Shown: piece after piece, positions 17,013 through 28,885 of the stretch
Position numbering within the stretch: the stretch's first letter is position 1
How the letters are laid out: every line of letters starts with the position of its first letter
DNA from: CAZJHX01 sp964545715
GTDB taxonomy: Bacteria; Myxococcota_A; UBA9042; GCA-2863065
Length of the DNA: 64,000 bases
Assembly (NCBI GenBank): GCA_964545715.1
Contig: CAZJHX010000035.1
Coordinates: 1 to 64,000 of the forward strand
Direction of reading: 5' to 3'
The notes under the pieces: generated by a model
Database searches by the model: none
Seen by the model: the letters and a program-made list of their open reading frames with translations, nothing else
What the model was told of the DNA's origin: nothing
Translations under genes and position numbers: made by a program

Positions 17013-17735
17013 ATGAAAAAGTTTCTGATGAGCGAGCAGCGGCTGTTGACGGCGCTGGTGGTGCTTGTGGTGCTGCTCAACGTGCCATACGGCCGCTATG
17101 TGCTGTATCCGCTGATGATCTTCTCCACCTGGATCCACGAGATGTGTCACGGCATCGCCGCTGTCATTGTGGGCGGCAGCATCGTCAAGCTGGAGGTCTT
17201 TCCAGACGGCACCGGGCTGGCCCAGACCATGCGCCCGACCAGCGCCTTTGCCACCGCCTGGGTCGCCAGCGCCGGATACGTCGGCACCAGCGTGATCGGC
17301 GCGTTGATGATGTGGTTTCGCAAACGTAAATCCGCCGGAAAGGTCGGTCTAACGATTCTTGGCGCGCTGATGCTGCTGTCGGTCGCCTTCTACGTGCGCA
17401 ACTCCTTCGGCATCGGCGCGGTGCTGGCGATCGGGCTGGTCCTCGGCGTCGCCGGCTGGTCACTGAAGCCTGAGCTGAGCGGCTGGCTCTACACCTTTGT
17501 TGCGGCGACCTGCTGCTTGAACGCGATCACGTCCATCCAGGTCCTGTTCAGCTCAAACCTGGTCGTCAACGGTGTCGCCGCGGGTGGCTCGGACGCGCAC
17601 ACGGTCGCCGGCGCGCTGTGGTTGCCGTACTGGTTTTGGGCGGTCATCTGGATCGTTTTCGGCGTCGTCGTGATGCTGGCGGCGCTCAGCAAGGCGGTGC
17701 CTGCGACCCCGGTCAAGAGCAAAAAGCGTCGTTAA
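17013..17735 (+). CDS. M50B-like membrane zinc peptidase family protein
   Basis: 240 residues with about six hydrophobic segments. The second carries HEMCH (42-46), the HExxH zinc motif of membrane-embedded M50 peptidases, directly followed by GIAAVIVGG as in site-2-protease relatives. A later Asp ligand is not obvious, and the protein lacks a PDZ domain, placing it with the short M50B-like group of uncertain activity. ATG 17013 is chosen because the membrane helix begins soon after; GCGGACGG upstream is a poor ribosome site. It stands 52 bp after the dikinase-like gene and 18 bp before the giant Cys-rich gene, all on the same strand. Confidence 0.75.
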   Translation: MKKFLMSEQRLLTALVVLVVLLNVPYGRYVLYPLMIFSTWIHEMCHGIAAVIVGGSIVKLEVFPDGTGLAQTMRPTSAFATAWVASAGYVGTSVIGALMMWFRKRKSAGKVGLTILGALMLLSVAFYVRNSFGIGAVLAIGLVLGVAGWSLKPELSGWLYTFVAATCCLNAITSIQVLFSSNLVVNGVAAGGSDAHTVAGALWLPYWFWAVIWIVFGVVVMLAALSKAVPATPVKSKKRR

Positions 17736-17753
17736 TCTGGTAGATTCGGGTGC

Positions 17754-20700
17754 ATGGACTCGACACGGAAGTTGTACGGCCTGGCGTCGCTGGCGCTGGG
17801 GCTTGCGTGGGCGGGATGCTCGCAGGATGCGTCTGCGCCCGGCGCTGGACCGACGACCAGTAGCGGTGACGCCTCTCTGATCGAAGTGTCCGCGCCCAAT
17901 ATCGACAATGGCCCCGCCACGAGCGACCAGGGCGTGATCCCGGACCCCGAAAAGGACAGTGGGCCCACCATCGACGTGCCGCCGGCTGCGGGTGCGTTCA
18001 TGGCGCCCTGCGAGGGCAACGGCGACTGCGACTCGGGCTTTTGCATCACGCACCTCGGCAATCAGGTGTGCTCCAAGGCGTGCGTGGACGAGTGTCCCGA
18101 CGGATGGAGCTGCCAGCAGGTCTTCGGCACCGATCTGCTGTACGCGTGCGTGTCGCATTACACCCATCTGTGCCGTGCATGCGCTGAGTCCGCGGAGTGC
18201 GCGTCCGCGTTTGGCGTCGAGGACGTCTGTGTCTCGTACGGAGCCAACGGCAGCTTCTGTGGCGCCGATTGCTCGGAGACCGGCGGGTGTCCACCGGGCT
18301 ACAGCTGCACGGCGGTGGAGACGACTGAGGGCGTGGCGATTCAGCAGTGCCGCGCGGACAGCGGTGTGTGTGCGTGCTCCGCGGAGGCGGTGAAGCTCGG
18401 CCTGTCCACCCCATGCGAGAAGTCCGGTGACCACGGCACCTGCACCGGAGCGCGCACCTGCACCGAGGCGGGGTTGACCGCGTGCGACGCCGGCGATCCA
18501 CAGGCGGAGGTCTGCAACGGCGTGGATGACGACTGCGACGGCGAGACCGACGAGGCGACCTGTGACGACGACAACGCCTGCACCGACGACGCGTGCGACG
18601 GCGCTGGCGGCTGTCAGTACACGGCCAAAGCCGGGGCGTCGTGCGATGACGGCAACAACTGCACGTTGGCTGATCACTGCGAGGACGGGGTCTGCAGCGG
18701 CACCACGATCAACTGCGACGACGGCAACATCTGCACCACGGACACCTGCGAGCCCACCGGAGGCTGCGCGTACTCCTTTAATAACGCGGCCTGTACGGAC
18801 GGCGATCCCTGCACGGTCAACGACGCATGCGCGCTAGGCGACTGCACCGGCGTCGGCGTCTCGTGTGAGTGCAAGACGGACCTGGACTGCGTGCTGTTGG
18901 AGGACGGGGACGTCTGCAACGGCACGCTCTTCTGCGATGTCGCGGCGTTCCCGCACAAGTGTACCGTGGACCCCAAGACCGTCATCGCCTGTCCCGAGCC
19001 GGAGGGGCCGGGCGCGCAGTGCCTGAAGGCGGCGTGTCATCCGCTGTCGGGCGATTGCCAGACGGCGCCCGACAACCAGGGCGGGCTGTGTGATGACGGG
19101 GACGCGTGCTCGGCGAGCGCGGCGTGCCAGGACGGCCAATGCGAGGGCAGCGGCACGATCAACTGCAATGACGGCATCCCGTGCACCGACGACTCCTGCG
19201 AGCCGGGGAAGGGGTGCGTGCACACCAACAACAAGGCGGCCTGCGACGACGGTAACTCGTGCACGGTGGCGGACTTCTGCCTGGGCGGCGAGTGTCAATC
19301 CGGACCGCCCCAGGCCTGTGATGACGGCAACCCGTGCACCAGCGCGGACTGCGACTCCAGCGCCGGGTGCACCTTTGCGCCCAGCGACGGTGACTGCGAC
19401 GACAAGAACCCGTGTACGACGGGCGATCACTGCGCTGCGGGCGCGTGCGCGGCCGGGGGCAGTCTGAAGTGTGATGACGGCAACGTGTGCACGCTGGACA
19501 GCTGTGACATCGCGGCCGGCTGTCAGCACGGCAACAACACGGCGCCGTGTGACGACGACAACCCGTGCACTGCGGGCGACACCTGCGCCGGTGGCGCGTG
19601 CAAGGGCCTCAAGGCGGTCAGCTGCGATGACGGGGACACGTGCACCACGGATCTGTGTGATCCCACCTCCGGGTGCGAGCATGTCGCCAACAGTCAGCCG
19701 TGCAGCGACGGCAACGTGTGCACGGTCGGTGATGCGTGCAAGGCGGGCGAGTGTGAAGGCGGTCCCGAGATCGCCTGCAACGACGGCAACCCGTGCACGG
19801 ACGACAGCTGCAATGCCGTCGCCGGGTGTACGACGTCGCCCAACGACGGCGACTGCAACGACGGCAACGTGTGCACCACCGGGGACGGGTGTAGTCAGGG
19901 CGCGTGCTCGGGCTCCGGGCTGCTGGACTGCAGCGACGACAACATCTGCACTCAGGACTCCTGCGATCCGGCCAAGGGCTGCGTGAACGCGCCGCTGGAC
20001 GCCGGCTGTGACGATGGGGATCCGTGCACGGCGGGCGACAAATGCGCGCAGGGCGGATGCGTCGGGACTCAGGCGGCCAGCTGCGACGACGGCAACCCAT
20101 GTACGGCGGACGATTGTGAGTCGGGTGTGGGCTGCACGCATGCGAACAACACCGATCCGTGCGACGACACCAACACGTGTACGACGGGTGACACGTGCAC
20201 GGGCGGCGTGTGCGTGGGCGTCGGGGTGTTCGACTGCGACGACGGCAACCAATGCACCAAGGACGTGTGCGTCCCGGGCGGCGACTGCCAGCATGTGGCG
20301 GCGGCGGGCGCGTGCTCGGACGGCGACGCGTGCACCGTGGGCGACAGCTGCGCGGCGGGCGTGTGCACGGCGGGGGCGGCCAAGTCTTGCGACGATAACA
20401 ACGTGTGCACCACCGACGGCTGCAGCGCCGGTGAGTGCACGCATGCGCCGGCGAGCGGTGAGTGCACGGACGCCAACGGCTGCACGTTTGGCGATCATTG
20501 TGTCGACGGCGCCTGCATCCACACGGGCCTTCTGGACTGCGATGACGAGAAGGTCTGCACCACCGACAGCTGCGATCCCAAGACCGGCTGCAAGCACGCG
20601 GATAACACGGCCGCCTGCTCGGACGGCGACTTGTGCACCCCAAACGACACCTGCGTCGGCGGCGCCTGCGTTGGGAGCGGTCAGCTGCCGTGCGATGACG

Positions 20701-21848
20701 GCAATGTCTGTACGACCAACGCCTGCGACCCCAAGACCGGCTGCACGACGGCGAATACGACGGCCGAGTGCGACGACAAAAACGCATGCACGCCGGCCGA
20801 CGTGTGCATCGCAGGTGCGTGCACCGGGACCGGGACGGTGGTGTGCGAGGACAACAAGGTGTGCACCACCGACAGCTGCGACCCGGCGCTGGGCTGCGTC
20901 AACGCCAACAACACGGCGGTGTGCAGCGACAACGACGCGTGTACGACGGGCGACGTGTGTACGGATGGCGCGTGCACGCCGACCGGCACACTGACCTGCA
21001 GCGACAACAGCGTGTGCACCACGGACTCCTGCGATAACGGCTGCGTCTTCACCAATCTCGCGGACGGCACGTCCTGCGGGGCCGAGCTGCACTGCCAATC
21101 GGGCGCGTGCGTGCCCGTTTGCAACCTGGCGAGCGGCAGCCAGAACCTGGGCCAGACGAACTCTGTGCAGACCTTCGTCGTGCCCGACTGTGTGACGTCG
21201 CTGACCATCGAGGCGTTCGGCGCTCAGGGCGGCAAGAACAACCCGTGCTCGCAGCAGGGTGGTCGAGGGGCGCGCATGAAGGGCACGTTTGTCGTCACGC
21301 CGGGCGAGAGCCTCAGCGTCATCGTGGGTGAGCGCGGCAAGGATCGCGGCAGCAACCAGGCCAATGAGTCCGGGACCGGCGGTGGCGGCTCGTTTATCTT
21401 CCGGCCGGGTAATCAGGCGCTGCTGTTGGCGGCCGGCGGCGGTGGCGGCGGCGCGATCTGCACCAGCGGCGGCAGCCCGTCCTTTGCCACCGGCAAGGAC
21501 GGCGTGACCGGCGAGTGCGGTACGGCGTGCACCACGAACCAGCAGCAGGGCGGGTGCAACGGCAACGACGGCTCCGGCCCCGCCAAAGGCAAAGGCTGGA
21601 ACAGCGTCAAGAGCAACCCCGCGGGGGTCTCGGGCGAGGGCACGTCGGGCGGCTTCGGCGGCGGCGGTACGGTGGCGTCCAGTCACGGCGGTGGCGGCGG
21701 CGGCGGCTTCTCGGGCGGCGGCGGCGAGAAGTACACGGGTAACCCGGCCCCGGCAGGCGGTGGCGGTGGGTCGTTCAACGGGGGTACGGCGCAGTCGAAC
21801 TCTTCCGGCGTAAAGACCGGCCACGGCAGCGTGGTGTTCACGTGGTAG
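17754..21848 (+). CDS. Giant Cys-rich repeat lipoprotein with ALK/LTK-like glycine-rich C-terminal domain
   Basis: 1364 residues. Lipobox WAGCS (Cys about 22), a Ser/Thr/Pro linker, several isolated Cys-rich knots (about 85-235), a CNGVDDDCDG motif near 250, then about 30 tandem modules of about 25 residues (about 262-1115). Two module types alternate: CxDGNxCTxxDxCxxGxCxG and CDDGNxCTxDSCDPxxGC. The last 230 residues form a glycine-rich domain beginning LTIEAFGAQGGKN, with PGESLSVIVGERG, LLLAAGGGGGGA and several polyglycine runs, ending in GHGSVVFTW; this order recalls the glycine-rich region of the receptor kinases ALK/LTK. A TAGATT hexamer ends 7 bases before the ATG. It is probably a long disulphide-stiffened rod presenting a terminal domain at the cell surface. 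Confidence 0.85.
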   Translation: MDSTRKLYGLASLALGLAWAGCSQDASAPGAGPTTSSGDASLIEVSAPNIDNGPATSDQGVIPDPEKDSGPTIDVPPAAGAFMAPCEGNGDCDSGFCITHLGNQVCSKACVDECPDGWSCQQVFGTDLLYACVSHYTHLCRACAESAECASAFGVEDVCVSYGANGSFCGADCSETGGCPPGYSCTAVETTEGVAIQQCRADSGVCACSAEAVKLGLSTPCEKSGDHGTCTGARTCTEAGLTACDAGDPQAEVCNGVDDDCDGETDEATCDDDNACTDDACDGAGGCQYTAKAGASCDDGNNCTLADHCEDGVCSGTTINCDDGNICTTDTCEPTGGCAYSFNNAACTDGDPCTVNDACALGDCTGVGVSCECKTDLDCVLLEDGDVCNGTLFCDVAAFPHKCTVDPKTVIACPEPEGPGAQCLKAACHPLSGDCQTAPDNQGGLCDDGDACSASAACQDGQCEGSGTINCNDGIPCTDDSCEPGKGCVHTNNKAACDDGNSCTVADFCLGGECQSGPPQACDDGNPCTSADCDSSAGCTFAPSDGDCDDKNPCTTGDHCAAGACAAGGSLKCDDGNVCTLDSCDIAAGCQHGNNTAPCDDDNPCTAGDTCAGGACKGLKAVSCDDGDTCTTDLCDPTSGCEHVANSQPCSDGNVCTVGDACKAGECEGGPEIACNDGNPCTDDSCNAVAGCTTSPNDGDCNDGNVCTTGDGCSQGACSGSGLLDCSDDNICTQDSCDPAKGCVNAPLDAGCDDGDPCTAGDKCAQGGCVGTQAASCDDGNPCTADDCESGVGCTHANNTDPCDDTNTCTTGDTCTGGVCVGVGVFDCDDGNQCTKDVCVPGGDCQHVAAAGACSDGDACTVGDSCAAGVCTAGAAKSCDDNNVCTTDGCSAGECTHAPASGECTDANGCTFGDHCVDGACIHTGLLDCDDEKVCTTDSCDPKTGCKHADNTAACSDGDLCTPNDTCVGGACVGSGQLPCDDGNVCTTNACDPKTGCTTANTTAECDDKNACTPADVCIAGACTGTGTVVCEDNKVCTTDSCDPALGCVNANNTAVCSDNDACTTGDVCTDGACTPTGTLTCSDNSVCTTDSCDNGCVFTNLADGTSCGAELHCQSGACVPVCNLASGSQNLGQTNSVQTFVVPDCVTSLTIEAFGAQGGKNNPCSQQGGRGARMKGTFVVTPGESLSVIVGERGKDRGSNQANESGTGGGGSFIFRPGNQALLLAAGGGGGGAICTSGGSPSFATGKDGVTGECGTACTTNQQQGGCNGNDGSGPAKGKGWNSVKSNPAGVSGEGTSGGFGGGGTVASSHGGGGGGGFSGGGGEKYTGNPAPAGGGGGSFNGGTAQSNSSGVKTGHGSVVFTW

Positions 21849-21856
21849 GACGCCGG

Positions 21857-24532
<2,676 letters not shown>

Positions 24533-24540
24533 CGGACTCT

Positions 24541-25584
24541 CTACGGGCGGCTCTTCGAGAGCAGCCACTCCAACGCGGTCGCTGAGAAGTCGTCGTTGAA
24601 CGCCGGGATGTGGCCGATGGTGTCCAGGGTCCAGACCTGGACCTCGGTGTCGTCCTCGCAGGTGCCCCACGCTTGAATCTGGGTCTCGGCGCCGTTCTCG
24701 CCGCTGACGATGTCGATCGGGTCCAGGGCTGTCGAGTCGCCCGTGCAGCCGTTGCGGTCGGCCCAGCGCCGGCCGGCCTCGATGGCGCCCGGGTATTTGC
24801 CCGGCTCTCCGGCGTACGGGATGGTGCCGTCGTCAGTGCCGTGGACCTGGGCGACGCTGAGCTTGGCCGTGCCCGGAGAGCACTCCGTCTCGGTGTTGAA
24901 GGTGGAGCCCGCGATGCTGAGCATGGCGGCAAAGCGGTCGCCGTGCTGGCATGCCAGGCGATAGCTCATGAAGCCGCCGTTGGAGTGGCCCAGCAGATAG
25001 ACGCGCTTGGGATCGATGTTGAAGTAGCTGGCGGCCTCGTCCAGCAGGCCGGTGAGGTAGCCCACGTCGTCCACGCCGGTGTTGGCGAAGTCGCAGCACG
25101 CGGGGGTGGCGTTCCAGAACTGATTGCCGTTGGGGTCCGGGGTGCCGTGGGGCAGCAGCATGATGAAGCCCAGCTCGGATGAGCGCTTGCTGAGGCCCAG
25201 GTAGGCGTCCTGCAGGACCCCGCCCGAGATGGCGGGCTGGCCGGCGTTGGCGCCGTAGCCGTGCAGCAAAAGCAGCAGCGGCCAGGAGTCGGCCTCGTCG
25301 TATTGGTCCGGCAGCACGTAGGTCGCGGGTCGATCGCCGCCAAGCTCGTCGGGGGCCTCGGGAAACGTGACCGGGCCGGTGTCCTCGGTGCCGGTGTCTT
25401 CGGTGCCGGTGTCCTCCGTGCCTGTGTCCTCGGTGCCCGTGTGTTCCGGGCCGGTGTCGTCGCCGGTGTCGTCGCCGGGGGTGCCCGAGGTGCCGTCCGA
25501 GGCGTCGGCTTTGGCGTTTGTGGTGCCCGAGTCGCCGCAGGCAGGGAGGAGAAGCAGTGTCAGCAGTACAACCAGAAATCGCAT
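24541..25584 (-). CDS. Lipoprotein esterase of the PHB depolymerase / LpqC type
   Basis: 347 residues. Lipobox LLPACG (Cys16), a linker containing five T-E-D-T-G-type repeats (about 45-70), then an alpha/beta hydrolase. The oxyanion motif is LLLLHGYGANAG, the nucleophile is Ser201 in GHSNGGFMSY, the acid is Asp251 or Asp252 in HGTDDGTIPY, and the base is His325 in DTIGHIPAF. GHSNGG with an early HGxG is typical of extracellular PHB depolymerase / feruloyl esterase family proteins. The substrate is unknown. The gene lies 10 bp after the APC permease gene; TAAGGT ends 7 bases before the start, so it may also have its own promoter. Confidence 0.85.
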   Translation of the reverse strand: MRFLVVLLTLLLLPACGDSGTTNAKADASDGTSGTPGDDTGDDTGPEHTGTEDTGTEDTGTEDTGTEDTGPVTFPEAPDELGGDRPATYVLPDQYDEADSWPLLLLLHGYGANAGQPAISGGVLQDAYLGLSKRSSELGFIMLLPHGTPDPNGNQFWNATPACCDFANTGVDDVGYLTGLLDEAASYFNIDPKRVYLLGHSNGGFMSYRLACQHGDRFAAMLSIAGSTFNTETECSPGTAKLSVAQVHGTDDGTIPYAGEPGKYPGAIEAGRRWADRNGCTGDSTALDPIDIVSGENGAETQIQAWGTCEDDTEVQVWTLDTIGHIPAFNDDFSATALEWLLSKSRP

Positions 25585-25594
25585 GACGCGGACC

Positions 25595-26923
25595 TTAGCG
25601 GATGCGTTTCCACGAATAAAGGCCCGCACCAACGACCAGCGCGGCGACGCCCACAGCGGACTCCGCCGGCTTGACGATCAGCGCGCCGATCGCCACCGCC
25701 GTGGCCACCACGATAAACGCGACCGCCACCCAGGTCGGCGCTTGAAACCCGGTGTGGTCCGGGTCTCGGCGGCGCAGGCCAAACAGGGCGACGGCGGCCA
25801 GCGCAAAGAAGGCCCACTCCCCAAACGCGACGCCCGCCAGCAGCATATCGATGCGGTCGGCGCCCAGAAACACCGCCACGCAAGCCATGCAGCCGGGCAG
25901 CAGGATGGCCCAGACAGGTGTGCCGGTGCGCGGGTGCAATCGCCCGAAAGCGTCGAAGAAGAGGCCGTCCCGCGCCATGGCAAAGATGACGTATGGGAAG
26001 GCGAGCAGGATGGTGTTCAGGATCCCCGCGGCGGACAGAACGATCGCAAACGCCACAGCCTTGCCGCCGGCCTCTCCCAGTACGGCGGCCGAGGCTTCGG
26101 CAGCCAGCGCGCTCGTGCCCGCCATGCCCTCCTGACCGAGCAAGCGCAGGTAGCCGTAATTGATGGTGGCGTAGGCGATCACGACGATGATGACGCCGCC
26201 CACGATGCCCCAGGGCACATTGCGTTGTGGATTGCGGGTCACGCCCGCCACGAATGTGCCGTGCTGCCAGCCGCCGTAGGAGAACAGCACCGGGATCAGC
26301 GCGGCGGCGACGATGGCCAGCGGGCCACCAGTGGGCGCTGATTGTGGGGCCGTCCAGTCGATCTGGGCGCCGCCCCACGCCATGCCCAGGACCACCAGAA
26401 ACGCTACGGCCACCAGCTTGGCCGCCGTGACCCAACGCTGCACGGACGCGCCGGTCTTGAGCCCGGCCACGTTGGTGGCCACGAAGACGGCGATCGCCAG
26501 CATCTCGGTCGCCGTGTGCAGCGGCTCCGGCAAGGCGCCGATCAAAAACTCCAGGTTGAACACCAGCACCAGCGCGATGATCGCCAGCGCAAGCGGCTGC
26601 AGGACCAGCAGGTTGATCCACGCGTACAGAAAGGCGGTCAGGCGGCTGATCCGCGGCGGCAGCCCGTCGCGCAAAAACACGTAGACGCCGCCCGACTCGG
26701 GTACGCGGGCTCCCATCTCGGCCAGGGCCAGAGCGCCCAGCATGGCGATGGCGCCGCCCAGGATCCACACGCCGAGCACCCACGTCGGGGACGGGACCTC
26801 GGCGGCAACCGTGGCGGGCGTGAAAAAGATGCCGACGCCGATGATGCCACCGATCACGATGGCGGCGACGTCAGGCAGTCCGAGCTGCCGGACCTCCGTC
26901 TTCTGGTCTGCTGTGGGGGGCAC
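25595..26923 (-). CDS. APC superfamily amino acid permease
   Basis: 442 residues with about 12 membrane helices. GGIIGVGIFFTP in the first helix is the substrate-backbone-binding motif of the APC (LeuT-fold) superfamily, and PESGGVYVFLRDGLPP in helix 2-3 agrees. The overall pattern resembles LAT-type or cationic amino acid transporters. Substrate cannot be deduced. The start overlaps the end of the UbiB-type kinase gene by 53 bp; a later start would remove the overlap but cut into the helix preceding GIIGVG, so I keep ATG 26923. Confidence 0.88.
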   Translation of the reverse strand: MPPTADQKTEVRQLGLPDVAAIVIGGIIGVGIFFTPATVAAEVPSPTWVLGVWILGGAIAMLGALALAEMGARVPESGGVYVFLRDGLPPRISRLTAFLYAWINLLVLQPLALAIIALVLVFNLEFLIGALPEPLHTATEMLAIAVFVATNVAGLKTGASVQRWVTAAKLVAVAFLVVLGMAWGGAQIDWTAPQSAPTGGPLAIVAAALIPVLFSYGGWQHGTFVAGVTRNPQRNVPWGIVGGVIIVVIAYATINYGYLRLLGQEGMAGTSALAAEASAAVLGEAGGKAVAFAIVLSAAGILNTILLAFPYVIFAMARDGLFFDAFGRLHPRTGTPVWAILLPGCMACVAVFLGADRIDMLLAGVAFGEWAFFALAAVALFGLRRRDPDHTGFQAPTWVAVAFIVVATAVAIGALIVKPAESAVGVAALVVGAGLYSWKRIR

Positions 26924-28367
26924 GCGTGCTCATAGCGTGGGACAGGTGCGGTGCCAGGATCAAGAAGAGGTTGATCTTGGGTTTGTAGTGCATCAACAGC
27001 CCGCCCAGCGCGCCGAAGACGCGGCCCAGCATCACAAAGTCCTGCGGGATGCGCACGATCGGGTTCGTGCGGGCCATCGCCATCGCCTTTTCCAGCTGCG
27101 CGCGCGCGTCGATGCTGTCCAGCCCCCCCGCCAGGTCCTCAGAGAAGGCCTCCAAAAACATCTGGGCAAAGGTGATCAGGGAGTCGGGTTTGTCGTCCGC
27201 ACTCTGAAAGCCCATGACGTCCAGCAGCTCGGCCACGCGCATGAAGTCGCGGCTGACGATCGCCGAAGCAAGGCCCGCGTAGGCGCGCCGCACTTCACTT
27301 GGGAAACGCTGTACGCAGCCGAAGTCCAGCAGCGCCAGGCGCGGACCCTTGGGACCGTCGACCACCAGGAAGTTGCCCGGGTGCGGGTCGCTGTGGAGTA
27401 CGCCATGGCGCAACACCTGTGCGCAGAAGCAGTCGATCAGCACCTCGAGAACGGTGTCTCGCTGCCCGGGCTCGGCATCCAGAAACTCGGTGATGCGGCG
27501 GCCGTTCAGCCGGTCCATCGTCAGGATCCGGCCGGTGCTCAGCGCGGGGCGCGGTACAGGCACGATGACCCGATCGTCGTCTTTGAAGCACGTCGCCAGC
27601 TCCAGCGCGTTGGCCGCCTCTTTTTGGAAGTCCAGCTCCTCGATCAGCGACACGCCGAGCTGCCGCGTGATGGTCTCCATGTCCATCTCGGGCAACAGCC
27701 CGCGCAGCATGCCGGCCGCCACGCGAATCGCAGCGATGTCGGTCTCGATGATCTCGTCGATGCCCGGGCGCTGCACCTTGACCGCGACCGCCGTGCCGTC
27801 CAACAGCGTGGCCGCGTGCACCTGCGCCAGTGACGCGGCGGCCAGCGGCTCCGGGTCAAAGGTGGCGAACAGCGTGTCCAGCGGAGCGCCCAGCTCCACC
27901 TCTACATATGGGGCGATCTCGGTGAACGGCTGCGCGGGAACGTTGTCCTGCAGGCCCGAGAGCGCCTGCACCCAGGCGTCGGGGAGCAGGTCCATCCGGC
28001 ATGACAGAAACTGGCCCAGCTTCAGGACTCCGCCACCCAGCTCGATGCACAGCCCGTACACCCGCCTGGCGTTGGCGGCGTGCACCCGGTTCATGCGCCG
28101 CTGGCGCAGCTCGGGGCTCATATGGGGCGCCGCGGACTCGTGCAACCGGTAGCTGGCTGCAATACGCCCGGCCTCGCTGACGATGCGCAAGAAGCGCGGC
28201 GTGGCTCGTTTGGCGTCGCTGAACCCCCGCGTCGTCGCGCTGTAGAAGGCCGCGGCCTCTGAGGCGACCGCCTTGGAGTCGCGTACGACGTCCGACGTGA
28301 GCTGCTCGCCGTGGCCAAGAACGTGGCCGACGAGATCAAAAGAAGCTTCCAGCACTGACAAAGACAT
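26871..28367 (-). CDS. ABC1/UbiB (AarF) atypical kinase family protein
   Basis: About 498 residues. The family marks are in order: KLGQFLSCR (the KxGQ extension that shapes the unusual active site), LAAASLAQVH (Ala-rich loop in place of a Gly-rich loop), AVKVQRPGI with the nucleotide-binding Lys, LHSDPHPGNF (catalytic loop) and LALLDFGCVQ (metal-binding DFG). UbiB members act as ATPases/kinases needed for coenzyme Q biosynthesis or lipid transport. No ubiquinone gene is adjacent, and there is no clear C-terminal membrane pair, so this may be one of the other ABC1 branches. It starts 4 bp after the RHH gene, strongly suggesting cotranscription. Confidence 0.87.
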   Translation of the reverse strand: MSLSVLEASFDLVGHVLGHGEQLTSDVVRDSKAVASEAAAFYSATTRGFSDAKRATPRFLRIVSEAGRIAASYRLHESAAPHMSPELRQRRMNRVHAANARRVYGLCIELGGGVLKLGQFLSCRMDLLPDAWVQALSGLQDNVPAQPFTEIAPYVEVELGAPLDTLFATFDPEPLAAASLAQVHAATLLDGTAVAVKVQRPGIDEIIETDIAAIRVAAGMLRGLLPEMDMETITRQLGVSLIEELDFQKEAANALELATCFKDDDRVIVPVPRPALSTGRILTMDRLNGRRITEFLDAEPGQRDTVLEVLIDCFCAQVLRHGVLHSDPHPGNFLVVDGPKGPRLALLDFGCVQRFPSEVRRAYAGLASAIVSRDFMRVAELLDVMGFQSADDKPDSLITFAQMFLEAFSEDLAGGLDSIDARAQLEKAMAMARTNPIVRIPQDFVMLGRVFGALGGLLMHYKPKINLFLILAPHLSHAMSTRAPHSRPEDGGPAARTA

Positions 28368-28371
28368 CAGG

Positions 28372-28809
28372 TCACTCCTTGCCGGCATCCGCGCCGGCGT
28401 TTTTCAGGTTCTCCAAGCACGGTCCGCAGATGATCGTCGTGTTGCCGCCGCCGCCGGCGGTGACTCCGAGCGCGGCCTGCGTGCCCTTTGGAAGGATGGT
28501 GTTGCAGCGGCCACAGACGGCGTTCACGTTGAGCACCAGCGTCTGCCAGCCCAGCACCTGATCGGGCGGACCGCCAACGCTCGAGACGGTGGTCGGGTCG
28601 ACGGCCTCCGCCGCTGTTCGGGCGACGTTGGCGCTGTCGTTGATGGCGTCTTCCACCAGACCGAAGGCGTTTTTCAACGCGTTGCGCACGAGGTTCGACA
28701 CGCTCATGCCCAGCGTGGAGGCGCGCTTGCGGATCTCTTCGTCCAGGGACTCAGGGACCCGGGTGTGGATTACTCGCTCTTTGCGTTCCTTCTCGTTCTC
28801 GGTACTCAT
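28372..28809 (-). CDS. Ribbon-helix-helix protein with C-terminal zinc ribbon
   Basis: 145 residues. Residues about 12-48 fit a ribbon-helix-helix fold: a strand VIHTRVPE, helix SLDEEIRKRASTLG, turn, helix SVSNLVRNALKNAFG. A helical spacer (50-75) leads to a zinc-ribbon-like end with Cys99-x2-Cys102 and Cys128-x2-Cys131. RHH proteins bind DNA as dimers through the strand, and the zinc ribbon may mediate oligomerisation or partner contact. Two identical 10-bp repeats upstream, one on the start codon and one inside the promoter spacer, are good autoregulatory candidates. It is the first gene of a four-gene minus-strand run. Confidence 0.78.
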   Translation of the reverse strand: MSTENEKERKERVIHTRVPESLDEEIRKRASTLGMSVSNLVRNALKNAFGLVEDAINDSANVARTAAEAVDPTTVSSVGGPPDQVLGWQTLVLNVNAVCGRCNTILPKGTQAALGVTAGGGGNTTIICGPCLENLKNAGADAGKE

Positions 28810-28870
28810 TGTGATACACCGTGTCCGCTATTGCGATCACGATGTAATCGTTTGTGATACAAATTGTCAA
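28809..28870 (-). promoter_or_regulatory. Promoter and putative RHH operator repeats
   Basis: On the minus strand TTGACA (28870-28865) and TTACAT (28847-28842) are separated by 17 bp. TTGTGATACA occurs twice in identical form on the plus strand, at 28809-28818 and 28852-28861, 43 bp apart (about four helical turns). One copy covers the start of the RHH gene and the other the -35/-10 spacer. An inverted ATCAC half-site lies between them near 28836. The arrangement suits repression by the RHH product. Confidence 0.5.
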
Positions 28871-28885
28871 GAACGTGAGCACGGA

